Positions 17,764 through 27,574 of a stretch of DNA of 64,000 nt are shown in pieces; within the stretch, counting starts at the first letter, position 1, and each line of letters opens with the position of its first letter. A program made the position numbers and the translations under genes. This stretch comes from JAHEJE01 sp965216335 (lineage in GTDB: Bacteria; Pseudomonadota; Alphaproteobacteria; Rhizobiales; Aestuariivirgaceae): NCBI GenBank assembly GCA_965216335.1, contig OZ244154.1, forward strand, positions 1,178,001 through 1,242,000, read 5' to 3'. The notes beneath the pieces were generated by a model, which was not told the DNA's origin, did not search any database, and saw nothing but the letters and a program-made list of their open reading frames with translations.

Positions 17764-18937
17764 GGGTGTCCTCTTGTTGTTCTTGCGGCGCGGCCCTGCG
17801 GCGCGCCTGTTCCCTGATCGCCAGATCGTCGACAATCGCCGCCAGCCGGTCGGCCGCATCCGGCTTGGCGAACGCCTTGGCACCATCGGCAGCGGCGCAC
17901 AGATCGCGCGTCTCGAACCGCAGCCGGGTGATGAACGCCGCCAGCCCGTCCGGTGTGATGTCGGCCTGGCTCATGACCCACCCGGCGCCTGAATTGGCAA
18001 AGCTCTGCGCATTGCGCAGCTGGTCGTTGTCCAGAGCATGCGGAAGCGGCACCAATATGGCCGGCCGGCCGATCACCGCCAGTTCCGAAACCGTCGATGC
18101 GCCGGCCCGGCAGATCACCAGGTGCGATGAAGCGATATGTTTGGGCAGATCGGCAAAGAACGGCGCCAGCGTCGCCTTCTGCCCCAGAGCGTCATAGGCC
18201 GCCTGCACCTCATCCAGATCTTCGGCCCGGCATTGCTGGACGATGCGCAGCTTGCGCCGCACCGCCTTGGGCAGTTCGGCCACCACCTTCGGCATCGTCT
18301 CGGAAAAAAACCGCGCGCCCTGGCTGCCGCCGAACACCAGCAGATTGAAGGTCTCGTCCGCCGCCGGCGGATCATACGGCATGTCCCACTGGTTCATCAC
18401 GATCGAACGCACCGGATTGCCGGTGAACGTGACCTTGTGCGCCAGCTCGGCATCGAGATTGACGATCTTCGGAAACGACGAGGCGATCCGGTCGACGAAC
18501 TTGGCCACCGCCCGGTTGGCCCGCCCCATCACCGCATTCTGCTCGTGGATCAGCGTCGGCACCTTCAGCCGCAACGCCGCGACCAGCGGCGGAAACGACG
18601 GATAGCCGCCGAACCCCGCCACCGCCACCGGAAGACCGTCCGGCAGCTGCGACATGATTTCATGCGCCGCCCGATAGCCGCTCACCAGCTTCCACACCTG
18701 CCCCGGCACCTTCCAGGGCTGGCGCGGCGTGACCGTGGCGGAGGATATCTCGTGCCGCAGCACGGCGGGAAACTTGCCGCCATACTCAACGCCGCGCGCA
18801 TCGGTCATCAGGTGCACGAGATAGCCGCGTTCGCTCAGCGTCTCGCCCAGGGCCTGGGCCGGAAACAGATGCCCGCCGGTGCCGCCGGCCGCCAGGATAA
18901 CCGTCCCGCGGCGGTATTTGTCAAAATCCAGCGCCAT
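17747..18937 (-). CDS. murG: Undecaprenyldiphospho-muramoylpentapeptide GlcNAc transferase
   Basis: Peripheral inner-membrane GT-B enzyme that converts lipid I to lipid II. The glycine-rich loop ILAAGGTGGHLFPAQALGE (residues 13-31), VAVAGFGGYPSFPPLVAAL, IHEQNAVMGRANR, the second glycine loop LLVFGGSQGARFFSE and the UDP-GlcNAc site CRAGASTVSELAVIGRPAILVPLP are all present. The 396 aa are slightly longer than usual because of a short basic, Gln-rich C-terminal tail that is encoded over the murC start. Confidence 0.97.
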   Translation of the reverse strand: MALDFDKYRRGTVILAAGGTGGHLFPAQALGETLSERGYLVHLMTDARGVEYGGKFPAVLRHEISSATVTPRQPWKVPGQVWKLVSGYRAAHEIMSQLPDGLPVAVAGFGGYPSFPPLVAALRLKVPTLIHEQNAVMGRANRAVAKFVDRIASSFPKIVNLDAELAHKVTFTGNPVRSIVMNQWDMPYDPPAADETFNLLVFGGSQGARFFSETMPKVVAELPKAVRRKLRIVQQCRAEDLDEVQAAYDALGQKATLAPFFADLPKHIASSHLVICRAGASTVSELAVIGRPAILVPLPHALDNDQLRNAQSFANSGAGWVMSQADITPDGLAAFITRLRFETRDLCAAADGAKAFAKPDAADRLAAIVDDLAIREQARRRAAPQEQQEDTHEASA

Positions 18938-18955
18938 GTGCGCTCCAAAGCCAAA

Positions 18956-20089
18956 TTAACGGTGCCCGGGCAAAGCCCGTCCCCGCGTGTGATGCCGTCC
19001 CAGGGCCAAGATCAGGCCGATACCGAACGCCATGGCGATCAGCGAAGACCCGCCATAGGAAATGAACGGCAGCGTCATGCCCTTGGCCGGCATCAGCGAA
19101 ACGTTCACCGCCATGTTGATGATCGCCTGAAATCCGAAAATAGTGATCAGCCCGCTCATCGCCAAGACCGCAAACGGGTCGTGCCCGTCAAGCGACTTCT
19201 TGAGCACCCTCACCACGATGAACATCACCAGCCCGATCAGCACCGCGCAGGCGATGAAACCGAACTCCTCGCCGACCACGGCGAATATGAAGTCGGTATG
19301 CGCATCCGGCAGCGAGCGCTTGGCGCTGCCGCCGGCCGGTCCGGTGCCCAGCAGGCCGCCGTTCTCGAACGCCCGCGTCGCCTGGTCGACCTGAAACGTG
19401 TCGCCGCCATCGGGAAAGATGAACCGGTTGACCCGTGAGGCCACATGATCGAAACTGAAATAGGCTCCGACCGCCCCGGCCAGCCCGAGCATTGCCAGCC
19501 CGCCGACGAACACCCACGGTATGCCGTGCACCAGCAGCATCACCCCCCACACCGCACAGATCAGCACCGCCTGGCCGAAATCCGGCTGCATCAGCAGCAA
19601 ACCGAGGAACACCGCAAACAGACCCCAGGCGACCAGCGCTCCGGGCACTTCAGGCCGTTTCAGCCCCAGCGCCATCAGCCAGGACGCCGACACCACGAAG
19701 GCCGGCTTGACCAGTTCTGAGGGTTGCAGGTTGAACGGCCCGAGATCGATCCACCGGTGTGCGCCCTTGATTTCCGGACCCACCATCATCGCCGCCACCA
19801 TCAGCGCCAGTCCGGCCAGATAGGCCCCGAACGACACCCGCCACACCTGTTTGGGCTTCAGAAACGATACCGCGATCATCACCGCGATGGCCGGCGCCAG
19901 AAAGATCAGCTGCCGGGTGAAGAAGTGAAAACTGTCGAGCCCGATGCGCGCCGCAACCGGCGGGCTGGCCGCCAGCGAAAACAGCGCACCTGCCGCCATC
20001 AGCATCAGTACCGCCGTCATCAGCAGCCAGTCGACGGTAAACCACCAGCTTGCCAGAATGCCCCTGTCGGACCGCCTGATCAGCATCAC
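18956..20089 (-). CDS. ftsW: Septal peptidoglycan polymerase FtsW
   Basis: SEDS-family glycosyltransferase that polymerises lipid II at the septum together with FtsI. About ten membrane segments are visible in 377 aa. Signature loops include HRWIDLGPFNLQPSELVKPA, MQPDFGQAVL, SLPDAHTDFIFAVVGEE and the C-terminal GMTLPFISYGGSSL. The start codon overlaps the murD stop by 4 bp. The basic C-terminal tail (RHHTRGRALPGHR) is cytoplasmic. Confidence 0.97.
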   Translation of the reverse strand: MMLIRRSDRGILASWWFTVDWLLMTAVLMLMAAGALFSLAASPPVAARIGLDSFHFFTRQLIFLAPAIAVMIAVSFLKPKQVWRVSFGAYLAGLALMVAAMMVGPEIKGAHRWIDLGPFNLQPSELVKPAFVVSASWLMALGLKRPEVPGALVAWGLFAVFLGLLLMQPDFGQAVLICAVWGVMLLVHGIPWVFVGGLAMLGLAGAVGAYFSFDHVASRVNRFIFPDGGDTFQVDQATRAFENGGLLGTGPAGGSAKRSLPDAHTDFIFAVVGEEFGFIACAVLIGLVMFIVVRVLKKSLDGHDPFAVLAMSGLITIFGFQAIINMAVNVSLMPAKGMTLPFISYGGSSLIAMAFGIGLILALGRHHTRGRALPGHR

Positions 20090-21486
20090 GCCGCCTCCCC
20101 TGCCATCGTTTCAAATCCATCCAGTTCGCGCACCAGCGCCTTGAACGCATCGCCGCGCACTTCGAAATCGGGATACTGGTCGAACGATGCACAGGCCGGC
20201 GACAGCAGCACAACGGCTTCACCGTCATCGGCTTGGCCGGCATCACGCGCCGCCCGCTCGACCGCCACGTCCATCGTGCCGCACAATTCGGCCTGCACCG
20301 TGCCCTTGAGCGTCTTGGCGAAATCCTCCGCCGCCTCGCCGATCAGATAGGCCCGTGCGATGCGTGAGAACATCGGCGCCAGCGGTTCGATACCGCCCGA
20401 CTTGGCCCGCCCGCCGGCGATCCAGTAGATGTTGTCGAAGGCCGCGAGCGCATGGCCTGCCGCATCGGAATTGGTCGCCTTGGAATCGTTGACGAACAGC
20501 ACGCTACCGCGCCGCCCGGCCAGTTCCATGCGGTGCGCCAGGCCTGGAAACGACGCCATGCCCGCTTCGATCGTGCGCGCCGGCACGCCCAGTGCATGGG
20601 CCGCCGCGTAGGCCGCGCAGGCATTCTGCCAGTTGTGCCGGCCGCGCAGCACCATCATTCCGCTCAGATCGATCGAGGCAATCGACGCCCCGCCCTCACG
20701 GTGCCGCAGCACCCCGGACGGCGCGCTGACGCCGTTCTTCAGCGACCGTTCCACCGACACCCGCACCTTGGTCGGCCCCTTCACGCCGCCGGCGATTTCC
20801 CGGCACCAGGCATCGTCGACCGAGATCACCGCCGTATCGCCGCCGTCCTGCAGCGCGAACATCCGCGCCTTGACCGCCGCATAGTTGGCCATCGTCCCGT
20901 GCCGGTCGAGATGGTCCGGCGTCAGGTTCATCAGCATGCCGATGTCCGGTTTCAGGCTCGGCATCAGGTCGATCTGATAGGACGACAGTTCCAGCACATA
21001 CACCGTATTGTCCCGCGGCGGCTCGAGCAGGAACACCGCCTTGCCGATATTGCCGCCGATCTGGGCATCGAACCCGGCTTCGGCCAGCACGTGCCCGGCG
21101 AGCGCCGTGGTCGTCGATTTGCCGTTGGTGCCGGTGATGCACACGGTGCGTGCCCCGGTTCCGGCAATCTGGCGCATGAACACCTCGGTATCGCCGATGA
21201 TCTCGGCGCCCGCCGCCCTGGCCCGCCGCACGGTCCAATGCGGCTCGGGATGGGTCAACGGCACGCCGGGCGACAGCACCAGCGCATCCAGCGTCGAAAA
21301 ATCAACTTCATGCAGGTCGGCAATCGGCAGGCCGTCCAGCCGCTCGCGCGCCACCGACTTCTCGTTGTCGTCCCAGGCCAGCACCTCGGCCCCGCCGGCC
21401 GTCAGCGCCTCGATCAGCGCCAGCCCGGAGCGCGCCAGCCCGAACACCGCCAGCCGTTGTCCTGCGAATTTGTCTGCCACCAACAC
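20086..21486 (-). CDS. murD: UDP-N-acetylmuramoylalanine--D-glutamate ligase
   Basis: Adds D-Glu to UDP-MurNAc-L-Ala. The Rossmann N-terminus (AVFGLARSGLALIEALTAGG), ATP loop ITGTNGKSTTTALAGHVL near residue 118, LELSSYQIDLM, NLTPDHLDRHG and the C-terminal FVNDSKATNSDAAGHALAAF and LLSPACASFDQYPDFEVRG are typical. The 466-aa length is normal. It lies 9 bp after mraY and overlaps ftsW. Confidence 0.97.
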   Translation of the reverse strand: MLVADKFAGQRLAVFGLARSGLALIEALTAGGAEVLAWDDNEKSVARERLDGLPIADLHEVDFSTLDALVLSPGVPLTHPEPHWTVRRARAAGAEIIGDTEVFMRQIAGTGARTVCITGTNGKSTTTALAGHVLAEAGFDAQIGGNIGKAVFLLEPPRDNTVYVLELSSYQIDLMPSLKPDIGMLMNLTPDHLDRHGTMANYAAVKARMFALQDGGDTAVISVDDAWCREIAGGVKGPTKVRVSVERSLKNGVSAPSGVLRHREGGASIASIDLSGMMVLRGRHNWQNACAAYAAAHALGVPARTIEAGMASFPGLAHRMELAGRRGSVLFVNDSKATNSDAAGHALAAFDNIYWIAGGRAKSGGIEPLAPMFSRIARAYLIGEAAEDFAKTLKGTVQAELCGTMDVAVERAARDAGQADDGEAVVLLSPACASFDQYPDFEVRGDAFKALVRELDGFETMAGEAA

Positions 21487-21495
21487 CGTGCGGCC

Positions 21496-22584
21496 CTATC
21501 TCAGCTTCAGCGTTGCCAGGCCGATCAGCGCCAGCACCACGGCGATGATCCAGAACCGGATCACGATGGTCGGCTCCTCCCAGCCCTTTTGCTCATAGTG
21601 ATGATGCAGCGGCGCCATGCGGAACACCCGCTTGCCGGTCAGCTTGAACGACACCACCTGCACGATCACCGACACCGTCTCCAGCACGAACAGCCCGCCG
21701 ACGATGGCCAGCACGAACTCATGCTTGACCGCCACCGCGATGGCGCCAAGCGCCCCGCCCAGCGACAGCGACCCGGTATCGCCCATGAAAATCATCGCCG
21801 GCGGCGCGTTGAACCACAAAAAGCCGAGCCCGGCCCCGACCAACGCCCCGCACAGCACCGCCAATTCGCCCGAACCCTTGACGAAATGCACCTGCAGATA
21901 GTTGGCGAACACCGCATTGCCGACCAGATAGACGATCAGCCCGAAACTGGACGCGGCGATCATCACCGGCACAATCGCCAGCCCGTCCAGCCCGTCGGTC
22001 AGGTTCACCGCATTGCCCGCCCCGACGATCACCAGCACCGCAAACGGCAGAAAGAAGATGCCGAGCTGCAACAGCACGTCCTTGAGGAACGGGAACGCCA
22101 GCGCCGTCGACAGCTCCGGCTTGCCGATGCGCATGAAAACATAGACCGCGATCGCGGCAATGACGAACTCCATCGCCAGTCGCATCTTGCCGGAAAATCC
22201 GCCGGCGGTAGAGCGCGTCACCTTCAGATAGTCGTCATAAAAGCCGATCGCCCCGAACCCCAGCGTCACGAACAGCACCGCCCACACATACAGGTTGGTC
22301 AGGTCGGCCCAAAGCAGCGTCGACACCACGATCCCCGACAGGATCATCAGCCCGCCCATGGTCGGCGTGCCCTGCTTTTCCACGATGTGCCGCGCCGGCC
22401 CGTCCTCGCGGATCGGCTGGCCGCGGCCCTGCTTGATGCGCAGCATGGAGATGATCGCCGGGCCGAACAGGAACACGAAGAACAGCGCCGTCATGATCGC
22501 GCCGCCGGTGCGGAACGTGATGTAGCGGAACACGTTCAGCGCCGAGAACTGCTCGCTGAGCGACAACATGAGATGATAAAGCAT
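21496..22584 (-). CDS. mraY: Phospho-N-acetylmuramoyl-pentapeptide transferase
   Basis: Polytopic inner-membrane enzyme that makes lipid I by moving phospho-MurNAc-pentapeptide to undecaprenyl phosphate. The 362-aa sequence shows the early QGRGQPIREDGP and GTPTMGGLMIL motifs, the catalytic-aspartate loop GFYDDYLKV, NLTDGLDGLAI, and FMGDTGSLSLGGALG plus the C-terminal HHHYEQKGW. About ten membrane segments. The ATG overlaps the TAA of the murE-murF fusion by one base. Confidence 0.98.
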   Translation of the reverse strand: MLYHLMLSLSEQFSALNVFRYITFRTGGAIMTALFFVFLFGPAIISMLRIKQGRGQPIREDGPARHIVEKQGTPTMGGLMILSGIVVSTLLWADLTNLYVWAVLFVTLGFGAIGFYDDYLKVTRSTAGGFSGKMRLAMEFVIAAIAVYVFMRIGKPELSTALAFPFLKDVLLQLGIFFLPFAVLVIVGAGNAVNLTDGLDGLAIVPVMIAASSFGLIVYLVGNAVFANYLQVHFVKGSGELAVLCGALVGAGLGFLWFNAPPAMIFMGDTGSLSLGGALGAIAVAVKHEFVLAIVGGLFVLETVSVIVQVVSFKLTGKRVFRMAPLHHHYEQKGWEEPTIVIRFWIIAVVLALIGLATLKLR

Positions 22585-25517
22585 TACCCGTTCGTACCCC
22601 CGCCGGCGGCATCGCCGCCCTCTTCGTCCTCGTCACTCCTGGCTTTGTAATTGGCCTGCACGGCATCGACGATGCGTCCCATGCGGCTGCCCAGCGATCC
22701 CTTGACCATCACCACATCGCCGGCCCTCAACGCCTTCAGCACCGCCGGCTCAAGCTCCGCGCTGGTCTCGGCATGCATCTTGAACACTCGCGCCTCGACC
22801 GCATGATGCAGGAACCGCATATCTCCGCCGCAGGTGTATAGCGCATCGACCTTGGCATCGTGCACAGGCTGCGCCAGTTCCGCGTGCAGTTTTTGCGCAT
22901 TCTCGCCCAATTCCAGCATATCGCCGAGCACGGCGATCCGCCGTCCGCCCTTGCCGGTCTTGGTCTGCCCGAGCATCGCCAGCGCCGCCCGCATCGAGGC
23001 CGGATTGGCATTGTAGCTTTCATCGATCAGCGTCAGCCAGCCCTCACCAACGACCAGCTTATGGCGCCCGCCACGCCCCTTTGGTGCCTCCATGCCTGCC
23101 AGCGCCATCGCCCCCTTGGCAAGGTCGGCCCCGCAGAGCTTCACCGTCGCCAGAACCGCGAGAGCGTTCATCACCACATGCTCGCCGGGCATGCCGAGCT
23201 TGAAGGTCACCGATTCGCCGAGAATGTCCGCCGTCACGCATGAACAGTTCGAATGGGCAACGAACGAGCCCAGCCTGACTTGGGCCTCGTCATGCTTGCC
23301 GAAGCCGATGATCGACCCGATGCCCTGCCCCTCGGCCGCCGCGCGCAGCCGCTCGAAATACGGCGTGTCGCGGTTGATGATCGCCACCCCGCCCTCCACG
23401 ACACCGGAGAAGATTTCCGCCTTGGCGTCGGCGATCTCGTCCAGCGACGCGAAATGCCCCAGGTGGCTCTCGGCGATCTGTGTGACGATGGCGATATGCG
23501 GCTTGACCATGTCGACCAGCGGCGTGATCTCGCCGGCATGGTTCATGCCGATTTCGAACACCCCGTACTGGGCATCGCGCGGCATCCGCGCCAGCGTCAG
23601 CGGCACGCCCCAGTGATTGTTGAACGACTTGACCGCCGCATGCGTCTTGCCGCTGTCGGACAGCGCCAGGCGCAGGGCATCTTTGGTCGTCGTCTTGCCG
23701 ACGCTGCCGGTCACCGCGATGATCCCGGCCTGCGAGCGCGCCCGCGACGCCCGGCCCAATGCCTCCAGCGCCTTCAGCGTGTCCGGCACTTCAAGCACCG
23801 CGCCGGCCTTGGTCATTGCCGCATCAACCCGCGACACCACCGCCACTCCCGCGCCGGCCTCCAGCGCCTTGGCCGCAAAGTCGTGGCCGTCCATCGCATC
23901 GCCCTTGATGGCAAAGAAGATGTCGCCAGTCGCCACCGTGCGACTGTCGATCGAAACGCCGTTGAGCGCCGCCGAGGTCTCGCCATGCAGCACGCCGCCG
24001 GTTGCAGTAACCAGCTCATCGATCGACCACAGGTTCACACCCGGCTCCGGCGCCGGCCTGGCCACCAGCCCTTCGCCCGCCAGCGCCTCGACCACCTCGT
24101 GGTCGCTGAACGGATACACCTCGCCGGCGATTTCCTGGCCGGTCTCATGTCCCTTGCCGGCCACCAGCAGAATATCGCGCGGCCCGAGCGCCGCCATGGC
24201 CTGCCCGATCGCCTCGGCCCGTCCGCCGATCTCGATACCGTTCGGACATCCGACCAGCACCTGGCGGCGGATTTCCGCCGGATCCTCGCTGCGCGGATTG
24301 TCGTCGGTCACATAAACCGCATCGGCCAGCCGCGCCGCCACCGCGCCCATCTCCGGTCGCTTGCCGGGATCGCGGTCGCCGCCGGCCCCGAACACCACCG
24401 CCAGCTTGCCCGCCGCATAGGGCTTGAGCGCTTCAAGCGCATTCTCCAGCGCATCCGGCGTGTGTGCATAGTCGACGAACACCCGCGCCCCGCTCTTCAG
24501 CCGCGCCACCTGCTCCAGCCGCCCGCGCGCGCCCACCAGGTGCTGTACGGCCTCGACCGCCTCGTCGGCCGTCCCTCCGGTCGCCATCACCAGCCCCAGC
24601 GCGCTCACCACGTTGGCGGCCTGGAATTCCCCCACCAGCGGCAGCTTCACCTGGTGAATCCTGCCGCCGATGCGCAGTTTGAGCTTCTGGGCAAAGCCGT
24701 CCCGCTCACAGTCCAGCAGCCGGATGTCACTGCCCTTGGCGCCGACCGTCTTTACCTTCAGGCCCCGTGTCCGGCAGCGCTGTTTGATGGCATCGGCCTC
24801 GGCGATATCGGCATTGATCACCGCCGGCGCACCGTCTTCCAGAAGTTCCTCGAAAAGCACCATTTTGGCATCCAGATAGTCTTCAAACGTTTCGTGATAG
24901 TCGAGATGGTCGCGCGTCAGGTTGGTGAACGCGCCCGCCACGATCCTCACCCCGTCCAGCCGCCGCTGATCGAGCCCGTGGCTCGAGGCCTCGAGCGCCA
25001 GATGGGTGACCCCGTGAAACGCCAGTCGCGCCAGCGCCTTGTGCATCTCCACCGGATCGGGCGTCGTGTGCGCCAGCTTCTCGTTACCGAACGGCGAGGA
25101 AATGCCCGTCGTGCCCAGGCTCGCCGCGCTCAATCCCATGCGCCGCCAGATCTGCCGTACGAACGAGGCTACCGACGTCTTGCCGTTTGTCCCGGTCACC
25201 GCCACAACGGTTTCCGGCTGGCCGCGGTGGAAGCGTGCAGCGAACGCCGACAGCGTGTGGCGCGGATCGTCGCTGCGCAGTACCGGCACATAACCGGCGA
25301 TTCCCGGCGTCAGCGTGCGTGGGCCGAGCACCGCCGCAGCGCCCCGCTCCAGCGCGTCGGGAATGAACTGCGCCCCATCGGCCTGCGACCCCGGCAGCGC
25401 GGCAAACAGAAACCCCGGCGCCACCTGCCGGCTGTCGGCGGTGATCCCGGTGATCTCGATGCGCCCGACCCCGGCTGGGGCCAGCGAGCCGGCCAGTTCG
25501 CCAAGCGTCATCGTCAT
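22584..25517 (-). CDS. murE-murF: MurE-MurF fusion: meso-DAP-adding and D-Ala-D-Ala-adding ligases in one polypeptide
   Basis: One uninterrupted 977-aa frame encodes two Mur ligases that are normally separate. Residues 1 to about 490 are MurE: SRQVAPGFLFAALPG, ATP loop GTNGKTSVASFVRQIW, TNLTRDHLDYHETFEDY, VDYAHTPDALENAL and the diaminopimelate motif DNPRSEDP. Residues about 500-977 are MurF: ISIDSRTVATGDIFFAIKG-like start, ATP loop VTGSVGKTTTKDALRLAL, NHWGVPLTLARMP and FEIGMNHAGEI. No stop or second start was needed to join them, and the linker is only about ten residues. The fused enzyme could hand the tripeptide directly from one site to the next. Such fusions are known but are not the rule in this order. 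Confidence 0.95.
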   Translation of the reverse strand: MTMTLGELAGSLAPAGVGRIEITGITADSRQVAPGFLFAALPGSQADGAQFIPDALERGAAAVLGPRTLTPGIAGYVPVLRSDDPRHTLSAFAARFHRGQPETVVAVTGTNGKTSVASFVRQIWRRMGLSAASLGTTGISSPFGNEKLAHTTPDPVEMHKALARLAFHGVTHLALEASSHGLDQRRLDGVRIVAGAFTNLTRDHLDYHETFEDYLDAKMVLFEELLEDGAPAVINADIAEADAIKQRCRTRGLKVKTVGAKGSDIRLLDCERDGFAQKLKLRIGGRIHQVKLPLVGEFQAANVVSALGLVMATGGTADEAVEAVQHLVGARGRLEQVARLKSGARVFVDYAHTPDALENALEALKPYAAGKLAVVFGAGGDRDPGKRPEMGAVAARLADAVYVTDDNPRSEDPAEIRRQVLVGCPNGIEIGGRAEAIGQAMAALGPRDILLVAGKGHETGQEIAGEVYPFSDHEVVEALAGEGLVARPAPEPGVNLWSIDELVTATGGVLHGETSAALNGVSIDSRTVATGDIFFAIKGDAMDGHDFAAKALEAGAGVAVVSRVDAAMTKAGAVLEVPDTLKALEALGRASRARSQAGIIAVTGSVGKTTTKDALRLALSDSGKTHAAVKSFNNHWGVPLTLARMPRDAQYGVFEIGMNHAGEITPLVDMVKPHIAIVTQIAESHLGHFASLDEIADAKAEIFSGVVEGGVAIINRDTPYFERLRAAAEGQGIGSIIGFGKHDEAQVRLGSFVAHSNCSCVTADILGESVTFKLGMPGEHVVMNALAVLATVKLCGADLAKGAMALAGMEAPKGRGGRHKLVVGEGWLTLIDESYNANPASMRAALAMLGQTKTGKGGRRIAVLGDMLELGENAQKLHAELAQPVHDAKVDALYTCGGDMRFLHHAVEARVFKMHAETSAELEPAVLKALRAGDVVMVKGSLGSRMGRIVDAVQANYKARSDEDEEGGDAAGGGTNG

Positions 25518-25521
25518 GCCG

Positions 25522-27195
25522 TCAGTTCTCCTTTGCAGCGGGCTTCTTGGCCGCCAGCTTCTTCAGTTTCGCCAACTCGTCCTCGGTATAGACCGGCGCC
25601 ACGCCGAGCACCGGTGCAATCCGCGAAATCACCTTGCCGGCCGTCGGCACCGCGTTCCAGCCCGAGGTCGCATAGCCGTAGGTCCCCTTCACCGGCTGCG
25701 GCTCGTCCAGCATCACCAGCACGGCATACTTCGGATTGTCCATCGGAAACGCCCCGACGAACGAGGTCAGCCGGTGGTTCTTCGAGTAGCGCCCGTTGAT
25801 CACCTTTTCCGCCGTGCCCGTTTTGCCGCCGACCTGATAGCCGATCGCATTGTGCGCAGCCTTGCGCGCGGTGCCCTTCAGCGCATTGAGCCGGAACAAG
25901 TGCTGCATATCCCGGCTGGTGCTTTCCTTGATGATCCGCGTCGCATAGCCGTCCACGGTATCGGGATCGCGCTTCAGAAACGTCGGCGGGATCATCCGCC
26001 CGCCGTTCACCAGCGCCGCGATCACCGCGATGCCCTGCAGCGGCTGCACTGCGAACCCGTGCCCGAACGAGGCCGTCACCGAGGCGATCTTGGTCCAGCG
26101 CTTGGGCAGCAGCGGCGCCGCAGCCTCCGGCAGCTCGGTGCGCATCCGCTCGAACAGCCCGACGCGCTGCAGGAACGCCTTGTGCCCGTCCAGACCGACC
26201 GCCAGCGCCATGCGCGCCGTGCCGATGTTGGAGGAATGCAGGAACACCTCCGGCACCGTCAGAATGCGCTTCTGGGCATGAAAATCATTGATCCGCGAGC
26301 GCCCGACCACCAGCGGATAACGCGCGTCGTACTTGCTTTGCAGCGTCGAGGTGCCACTTTCCAGCGCCATCGCGAACGTCACCGCCTTGATCACCGAACC
26401 GAGCTCGAACACACCCGTGGTCACCCGGTTGAGATTGACCGTCTTTTGCGCATCCTTCGGATTGTTCGGGTTGTAGTCGGGCAGCGACGTCAGCCCGAGC
26501 ACCTCGCCGGTGCGCACGTCCAGCACCACCCCGGCCCCCGCCTTGGCCTTGAAATGCTTGATCGCCTTGTCGATTTCCGCCGTCAACGCGTGCTGTACCC
26601 GCACATCGATCGACAGTTGCGCCGGCATCGCCGACATCTGTTCCGGATCGGTCAGCGAGGCGGTGAACAGTGCCCCCTGATCGTCCATGAACTTCTCGAT
26701 GCCGGCCAGCCCGCGCGAGTCGACATCGACATAGCCCAGCACATGCGCCGCCAGCCGCCCCTTGGGATAAACCCGGCGCGTCTCTTCGCGAAACCCGACA
26801 CCCGGAATGCCCTGGTTGTGGATCGCCTGCCGGTCGACCGGGCTCACTTCACGCTTGAGCCACACGAACGCCTTGTCCTTGGTCAGCTTCTTTCGCAGTA
26901 CACGCGTGTCCATGTCCGGCATCACCGCCGTCAGCAGCTCGATCGCCTCGTCGACATCGATGATCTTGCGCGGATTGGCCCACAGCGACGCCACCTTGAT
27001 GTCGGTCGCCAGCACCGCCCCGTTGCGGTCGGTGATATCCGGCCGCGGAATGCGCTGTTCGGCCGGTCCGGCAACGCGCTTCACCTCCGGCGCCAGCAGC
27101 GACAACTGCGCCGCGCGCCCGGCGATCACCGTGAAACACACGATGAAGCCCAGCATCACCAGGCGCAGCCGGTTATGTCCGCGCAACTGTGTCAT
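25522..27195 (-). CDS. ftsI: Septal peptidoglycan transpeptidase FtsI (PBP3)
   Basis: Class B penicillin-binding protein that cross-links septal peptidoglycan. A single N-terminal membrane anchor (RLVMLGFIVCFTVIAGRAAQ) precedes the pedestal domain (RPDITDRNGAVLATDI) and the transpeptidase domain with the SxxK motif GSVIKAV, SSN in HSSNIGTARM, and KTG in GGKTGTAEKV. The 557-aa C-terminus ends in a short Lys/Ala-rich tail. It lies 28 bp after ftsL and 4 bp before the murE-murF start. Confidence 0.97.
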   Translation of the reverse strand: MTQLRGHNRLRLVMLGFIVCFTVIAGRAAQLSLLAPEVKRVAGPAEQRIPRPDITDRNGAVLATDIKVASLWANPRKIIDVDEAIELLTAVMPDMDTRVLRKKLTKDKAFVWLKREVSPVDRQAIHNQGIPGVGFREETRRVYPKGRLAAHVLGYVDVDSRGLAGIEKFMDDQGALFTASLTDPEQMSAMPAQLSIDVRVQHALTAEIDKAIKHFKAKAGAGVVLDVRTGEVLGLTSLPDYNPNNPKDAQKTVNLNRVTTGVFELGSVIKAVTFAMALESGTSTLQSKYDARYPLVVGRSRINDFHAQKRILTVPEVFLHSSNIGTARMALAVGLDGHKAFLQRVGLFERMRTELPEAAAPLLPKRWTKIASVTASFGHGFAVQPLQGIAVIAALVNGGRMIPPTFLKRDPDTVDGYATRIIKESTSRDMQHLFRLNALKGTARKAAHNAIGYQVGGKTGTAEKVINGRYSKNHRLTSFVGAFPMDNPKYAVLVMLDEPQPVKGTYGYATSGWNAVPTAGKVISRIAPVLGVAPVYTEDELAKLKKLAAKKPAAKEN

Positions 27196-27223
27196 GCCTG
27201 CCTGTGCCCCCTGAACCGATGCA

Positions 27224-27574
27224 TCATTCCATTCCCTTGAGCATGTCGCCGATCGGATCCTGATCGGGCTGCGGCGCCAGCGGCCCGGGCCGCTCGGGCA
27301 GCAATGCCAGCAGTTCGTTCACGCCGACGCGCTGCTGCGGTGCAATCAGGTCGAGCTTCAGGTGTTCGCGCGCCAGCCGCTCAAGCCGCGCCGGCTTGGT
27401 CAGAAAGCTCCATTCGGCATTCAGCAGCTTGATGTTCTCGCGCTCGTTGCCGATCTCGCGCTCCAGCAGCGCGATCAGCCGCTCATTCTTGCGCGCCGCA
27501 TGCTCCAGCGAATACATCACGAATGCACTCGCCACCACACCGACGACAAGGATGACGTTCAACACTCTCAACAT
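27224..27574 (-). CDS. ftsL: Cell division protein FtsL
   Basis: Small bitopic divisome protein: one membrane segment at the N-terminus (VLNVILVVGVVASAFVMYS), then a periplasmic coiled coil (about residues 28-60) with the conserved INLLNAEWSFLTKPARLE-like segment. Sequence is otherwise poorly conserved, and position between rsmH and ftsI supports the call. The start overlaps the rsmH end by 7 bp. 116 aa; the last 30 residues are Pro-rich. Confidence 0.93.
   Translation of the reverse strand: MLRVLNVILVVGVVASAFVMYSLEHAARKNERLIALLEREIGNERENIKLLNAEWSFLTKPARLERLAREHLKLDLIAPQQRVGVNELLALLPERPGPLAPQPDQDPIGDMLKGME

Noticed and set aside
23253..25799. 848-codon plus-strand frame opposite murE-murF
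   Set aside because: It mirrors a well-supported gene on the other strand, is very rich in Arg, His and Pro, and has no recognisable domain; this is the usual effect of high GC on the antisense strand.
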